Source of the DNA: Phycisphaerales bacterium
GTDB taxonomy: Bacteria > Planctomycetota > Phycisphaerae > Tepidisphaerales > Tepidisphaeraceae
Length of the DNA stretch: 64,000 bases
Direction: 5' to 3'
Assembly (NCBI GenBank): GCA_020847375.1
Contig: JADLCB010000014.1
Location: 62,001 to 126,000, forward strand
Within the stretch, counting starts at the first letter, position 1. Each line of letters starts with the position of its first letter. Position numbers and translations under genes: made by a program. The notes under the pieces were generated by a model that searched no databases, was not told where the DNA came from, and worked only from the letters and a program-made list of their open reading frames with translations. Below are positions 60,956-64,000 of this stretch, in pieces.

Positions 60956-61555
60956 TTACGGTTGATTCTGGCGATAAAGTTTGTGGGTATGGATGTAGTC
61001 AGCGACAGACGGAGGGGTGAGATAGGCGATATTGGCGCCGCTGCGGCAGCGCTGACGGATGGTCGAGGCGCTCAGGTCGATCATGGGGGCATGAACAACG
61101 TTATGCTGAAGTGGCTGTAAAAATGCGGGTAGCTGATGCCACTGAAACGACCAGCCCGGGCGGGCCATAATGATGATTTTTGCTTGTTGAATCAGAACTT
61201 GTGGCTGATGCCATTGGGGTAAAAATGCGAGCATGTCGGCACCGATCAACCAGTCGATCTGGTTGACGCCGCGTGCCTTGAGGCGCTGCACGGTGTTCAG
61301 CGTGTAGCTGGGGCCGGGTTGATCCATTTCGATGGTATCGACGGCAAATAGCGGATCCAATGCCACCGCCAAGCGGCACATCTCCAGGCGATGCTGTGGG
61401 GCAGCCAGATCGGCCGAGCCGAGTTTGTGCGGTGGTTGACCGCAGGGAATCAGAACAATCTTGTCGTAACCGGCTGATTCAGCCACTTCGCGGGCGCAAA
61501 TCAGGTGGCCGTGGTGGATCGGGTTGAAACTGCCGCCAAAATAAAGTGTGGCCAT
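60956..61555 (-). CDS. nadD: Nicotinate-nucleotide adenylyltransferase
   Basis: Makes deamido-NAD from nicotinate mononucleotide and ATP. The nucleotidyl-transferase signature GGSFNPIHHGH is at residues 7-17. IDWLIGADMLAFLPQW carries the substrate contacts, and SASTIRQRCRSG is the ATP-binding ISxxxIR motif, followed by the closing VADYIHTHKLY. 199 residues, normal. It is convergent with the ABC exporter gene across 74 bp. Confidence 0.95.
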   Translation of the reverse strand: MATLYFGGSFNPIHHGHLICAREVAESAGYDKIVLIPCGQPPHKLGSADLAAPQHRLEMCRLAVALDPLFAVDTIEMDQPGPSYTLNTVQRLKARGVNQIDWLIGADMLAFLPQWHQPQVLIQQAKIIIMARPGWSFQWHQLPAFLQPLQHNVVHAPMIDLSASTIRQRCRSGANIAYLTPPSVADYIHTHKLYRQNQP

Positions 61556-61581
61556 ACACGCTACCGGTTACGAACCTATGA

Positions 61582-61602
61582 CACCAATTGATCGTATTGG
61601 TG
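61582..61602. promoter_or_regulatory. Small palindrome between nadD and the sigma factor gene
   Basis: CACCAAT and ATTGGTG pair perfectly around seven bases, 27 bp before the nadD start on the other strand. It could be an operator for either gene. A second inverted repeat, TGTGA/TCACA with four bases between, lies at 61776-61789. Confidence 0.35.
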
Positions 61603-61823
61603 AGGAGTATAATCGACAATGATAAGATAGATAACTTCGGTCAAGAGACGCATAAGACCTTATAAAAAGTAGAGTTATGACCACTTGAGATTCTGTCGCA
61701 TATTTTGCAGCTTCACAAGGAACGTAAAATCGCATATGAAGAATATTTTAGCGAGTGTAATAGTTAAAAAGTTTGTGTGACTTTTCACATGCACGAAGCA
61801 GCCAGTTAGATTGGAGACCCCAA

Positions 61824-62819
61824 GTGTCTGTTGCAACCCTCAATTCGCCTCGTTCCAAGACAGCTCAAACTCGTAGCAGCTCAGTACCGCGGGCGCTGCG
61901 TGCCAAGGTGGAGCCGTTGCTGGAAGAAAACTTTGATTTCATGGATGCGGAAATCTTCAGTAAAAGAAATGTGGAATCTCAATTATTCGATGATGAGATT
62001 CCCGCCTTGCCGCTGGTTGGTTGGTACCAACCAACGCGACAGGACCTGGAGCTGGATGCATCGATGGTGGGCATGCCCAAGCTTATGAATGCAGCCGAAG
62101 AAAAGTTGATGTTTCTTCGGTTCAATTTTGCCAAGAGGCAGTTGCAGAAACTGCAGAAGAAGATTGTCAAACAGGGGCTGACGGCTGCGCTGGCCAAGCA
62201 GATGCTGCAGTGGCATGATCGAGCCAAACATTGCCGCGAATATCTGGTGCGCACGAACCTGACGCTGGTGCTGGCAATGGCCAAACGGACGCGGCTCGGT
62301 GAGACCGATTTTGCCGAGATCGTCTCGGAAGGAAACATGGCGCTGTTGCGCGCGATTGAAAAATTCAACGTTGATCGCGGATTCAAGTTCAGCACCTATG
62401 CCTGCCGGGCAATTCTCAAGGCGTTCAGCCGCACGGCGCAGAAGGCGGCACGTTATCGCAATCGCTTTCCGGTTGAATTTGAACCTGATCTGGAAAAGAG
62501 CGATTGGGCCGACCAGAAGCGCGATATTGTCGAGGAGGAATGCATTGACGAACTGAAACAGATCGTCGATCGCAATCTGGCTGACCTGAGCGATACCGAG
62601 CAGACGGTGATTCGTCGTCGTTTCAACTGGCAGGAACAGGAAGATCAACCGTTGACGCTGGAAGAGGTCGGCAAGATTATCGGTGTGACCAAGGAGCGCG
62701 TGCGTCAGATCCAGAATAAGGCGCTGGTGAAGATTCGCCAGGTGATGGAAGATGGCATTTTGCGCACTACACCGCAATCAACGGATGCGCAGGCACAGGG
62801 GCCAGTTGTCAATGGTTAA
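61824..62819 (+). CDS. Sigma-70 family sigma factor with short central region
   Basis: 331 residues. Region 2 is clear (CREYLVRTNLTLVLAMAKR, then EIVSEGNMALLRAIEKFNVDRGFKFSTYACRAI near 165-195), as is region 4 (LTLEEVGKIIGVTKERVRQIQNKALVKIR near 277). The about 60 residues between them are too short and too acidic for a full region 3. The first 100 residues carry no canonical region 1.2. The start is the GTG at 61824, with GGAG seven bases upstream. It is therefore an alternative sigma factor and not RpoD. There is no anti-sigma gene beside it. Confidence 0.85.
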   Translation: MSVATLNSPRSKTAQTRSSSVPRALRAKVEPLLEENFDFMDAEIFSKRNVESQLFDDEIPALPLVGWYQPTRQDLELDASMVGMPKLMNAAEEKLMFLRFNFAKRQLQKLQKKIVKQGLTAALAKQMLQWHDRAKHCREYLVRTNLTLVLAMAKRTRLGETDFAEIVSEGNMALLRAIEKFNVDRGFKFSTYACRAILKAFSRTAQKAARYRNRFPVEFEPDLEKSDWADQKRDIVEEECIDELKQIVDRNLADLSDTEQTVIRRRFNWQEQEDQPLTLEEVGKIIGVTKERVRQIQNKALVKIRQVMEDGILRTTPQSTDAQAQGPVVNG

Positions 62820-62917
62820 GGAGATGCCTGTGCGCAACGGAAAGTAAGGTGAGCGATAGTGAGCGATTAAGCTTTGAACGTTGATGGTTCGTATCGCTGC
62901 TGAATGTGTTCCTCCTT

Positions 62918-62955
62918 CCGCCCTGAGATTTCTTCCGCTCAGGGCGGACTTTTAT
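62918..62955 (+). terminator. Rho-independent terminator after the sigma factor gene
   Basis: CCGCCCTGAG and CTCAGGGCGG form a perfect 10-bp stem with a ten-base loop, followed by ACTTTTAT. It lies about 100 bases after the stop codon and directly before the palindromic repeat. Confidence 0.85.
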
Positions 62956-62962
62956 ATCCATC

Positions 62963-63103
62963 CAGGGCAAACGCAAGTAGGCGTCCGATAGGCAATCTCT
63001 TACGAGCCGCGACCGTCAGGGAGCGGTTTTGAACCGATCACCGCTCCCTGACGGTCGCGGCTCGTTAATACATCGACCCTCGCGGGCTACTTGCGATTAC
63101 CCT
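62963..63103. repeat. Large two-tier palindromic repeat, full copy 2
   Basis: Same architecture and orientation as 32351-32493. In the inner stem the left arm reads CCGTCAGGGAG and the right arm CTCCCTGACGG, where copy 1 has CCGTTAGGGAG and CTCCCTAACGG. This is a paired change that keeps the stem intact. The outer right arm has two mismatches here (GCGATTACCC). It fills most of the 373-bp gap after the sigma factor gene. Confidence 0.9.
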
Positions 63104-63192
63104 GTATATCCATCGCATTTGATTGAGCACAGGTTTTATTTCGAGACTGATCGGTTAATCTGTCATTTGGCCAAAGCGAAAGGACAGCCACC

Positions 63193-64000
63193 ATGTGGGG
63201 CAACCGATTGGGATGGAGTATTTCCGTTGTCATTGTGGCGATCTTCGCCTTTGTGGGCTATCTCATCGTCAGGGGCGGGCGCACAACACCCCCCACGGCG
63301 CTAAGTCTGTCTGATCCCGTCATTAACCAGCCGCTGGCGATGCCGATTGATCCCGCAACGATCGTAGCGATGGACCAGGCTGGTGTGGCCGGGCCGCTCT
63401 ATCGCCAGGCAATTGATGATTATCTGGCCAACCCGGGTCTCTACGAGCGTCTGCTGACCAATCGCGATCCTGATTTGCAATCCTTACTGCCCGGCCAGCA
63501 GGCACTGATCGATGCGACCCATCTGGCGCAGATGGATTTGTTTGCGCGTTTTCCCGATCAGGTGATCAGTTACACTTCAGCGCTGCCGCAGCTCGATGCA
63601 CTGGCGCGGGTGGCGCAGAGCCTGAATCTGTTGGGACAGCGCAATCAACACGCCGGCGACACGCAGCGGGCAATCAGTTATTTTCAAGCCACGTTTACGC
63701 TGGGGGCGCGATTGTTTTCCGAGGGGGTCAGTTATCCCGAAGTCTCAGTGGGCTTGGGGATGATGGCAACGGCGGGGGGGCAGTTGGAAAAACTGGAACC
63801 CGAGCGAGCCGGGCAGATCAGGGCATTTCGCGAAGCCTATGCTGATTACGCCGGCAAGCTCCAGGAAGCGCAGCGCAAGATCAACAGCATGGATCGCAAA
63901 ATCTCCTACCGTCATACCGGTGATGTTTATCGCATTGCCAGGGATCAAAACGTGGCGCGGTTGTGGCGTGTCGAGGCGTTGCTGAAGCTGGGGCGAATCC
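63193..64000 (+). CDS. Membrane-anchored protein of unknown function (partial)
   Basis: The frame is open from the ATG at 63193 to the right edge (269 residues seen). One N-terminal membrane span (LGWSISVVIVAIFAFVGYLIV) is followed by a helical exterior region with TPR-like stretches (LARVAQSLNLLGQRNQHAGDTQRAISYFQATFTLGARLF) and coiled-coil-like segments later. No motif was recognised. AAGGA lies about nine bases before the start. Confidence 0.7.
   Translation, partial: MWGNRLGWSISVVIVAIFAFVGYLIVRGGRTTPPTALSLSDPVINQPLAMPIDPATIVAMDQAGVAGPLYRQAIDDYLANPGLYERLLTNRDPDLQSLLPGQQALIDATHLAQMDLFARFPDQVISYTSALPQLDALARVAQSLNLLGQRNQHAGDTQRAISYFQATFTLGARLFSEGVSYPEVSVGLGMMATAGGQLEKLEPERAGQIRAFREAYADYAGKLQEAQRKINSMDRKISYRHTGDVYRIARDQNVARLWRVEALLKLGRI

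Overview
The window looks like a chromosomal segment of a planctomycete, probably of the Phycisphaerae type. This rests on gene content and not on a marker gene: an McsA/McsB arginine-kinase pair outside the Firmicutes, a PEP-CTERM protein, an MJ0042-like zinc ribbon, a minor-pseudopilin operon with very long members, a GluRS with an extra block after KMSKR, system II cytochrome c maturation (ResB/CcsA), and many secreted or small proteins without recognisable families. Base composition is moderately G+C rich and fairly even. The HNH nuclease gene and several intergenic stretches are visibly richer in A+T.

Layout. 1-11.7 kb: housekeeping genes (gltX, a nitroreductase, a diguanylate cyclase, xseB, trpE, gpsA, a STAS protein, purH, then mcsB, mcsA and a 6-pyruvoyl-tetrahydropterin-synthase-like gene in minus-strand order). 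11.8-15.7 kb: an accessory-looking stretch with tmRNA, a nested hairpin, a umuDC pair whose UmuD lacks its protease residues, a decayed insertion element, a PEP-CTERM gene with tandem operator-like sites and a duplicated flanking hairpin, and a 26-residue membrane protein. 15.8-25.2 kb: a degenerate receiver, a family 9 glycosyltransferase, an HNH nuclease beside tRNA-Ile(CAT), ispG, a dihydrouridine synthase, a zinc ribbon, two large unknowns and a REC-GGDEF protein with a broken active site. 25.2-32.2 kb: a four-gene minor-pseudopilin operon (GspH/I/J/K-like). 32.3-44.3 kb: purU, resB/ccsA, rpiA, a 24-residue basic protein, a secreted unknown, an epimerase, a PEP-synthase regulator, an AsmA-like protein and a TPR protein with a 114-bp tandem array. 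44.3-56.8 kb: rplM-rpsI, hrpA, a Ser/Thr kinase, a DUF192 lipoprotein, a second kinase-like protein, ychF, rpe, a methyltransferase and hpf. 57-64 kb: an HPF-like fusion protein with an overlapping small gene, an ABC exporter, nadD, a short sigma-70 factor and the start of a membrane-anchored protein.

No single multi-gene defence or biosynthetic system stands out. The most unusual items are: (i) a large two-tier palindromic repeat present in two full copies and one half copy, with compensatory changes in its stem; (ii) a UmuD that starts close to the normal cleavage site and has lost both catalytic residues; (iii) the PEP-CTERM gene bracketed by two copies of a ~60-nt hairpin and preceded by tandem palindromic operators; (iv) two very small proteins with strong ribosome sites and terminators; and (v) the HPF-like N-terminal domain fused to an unknown C-terminal domain next to the normal hpf.
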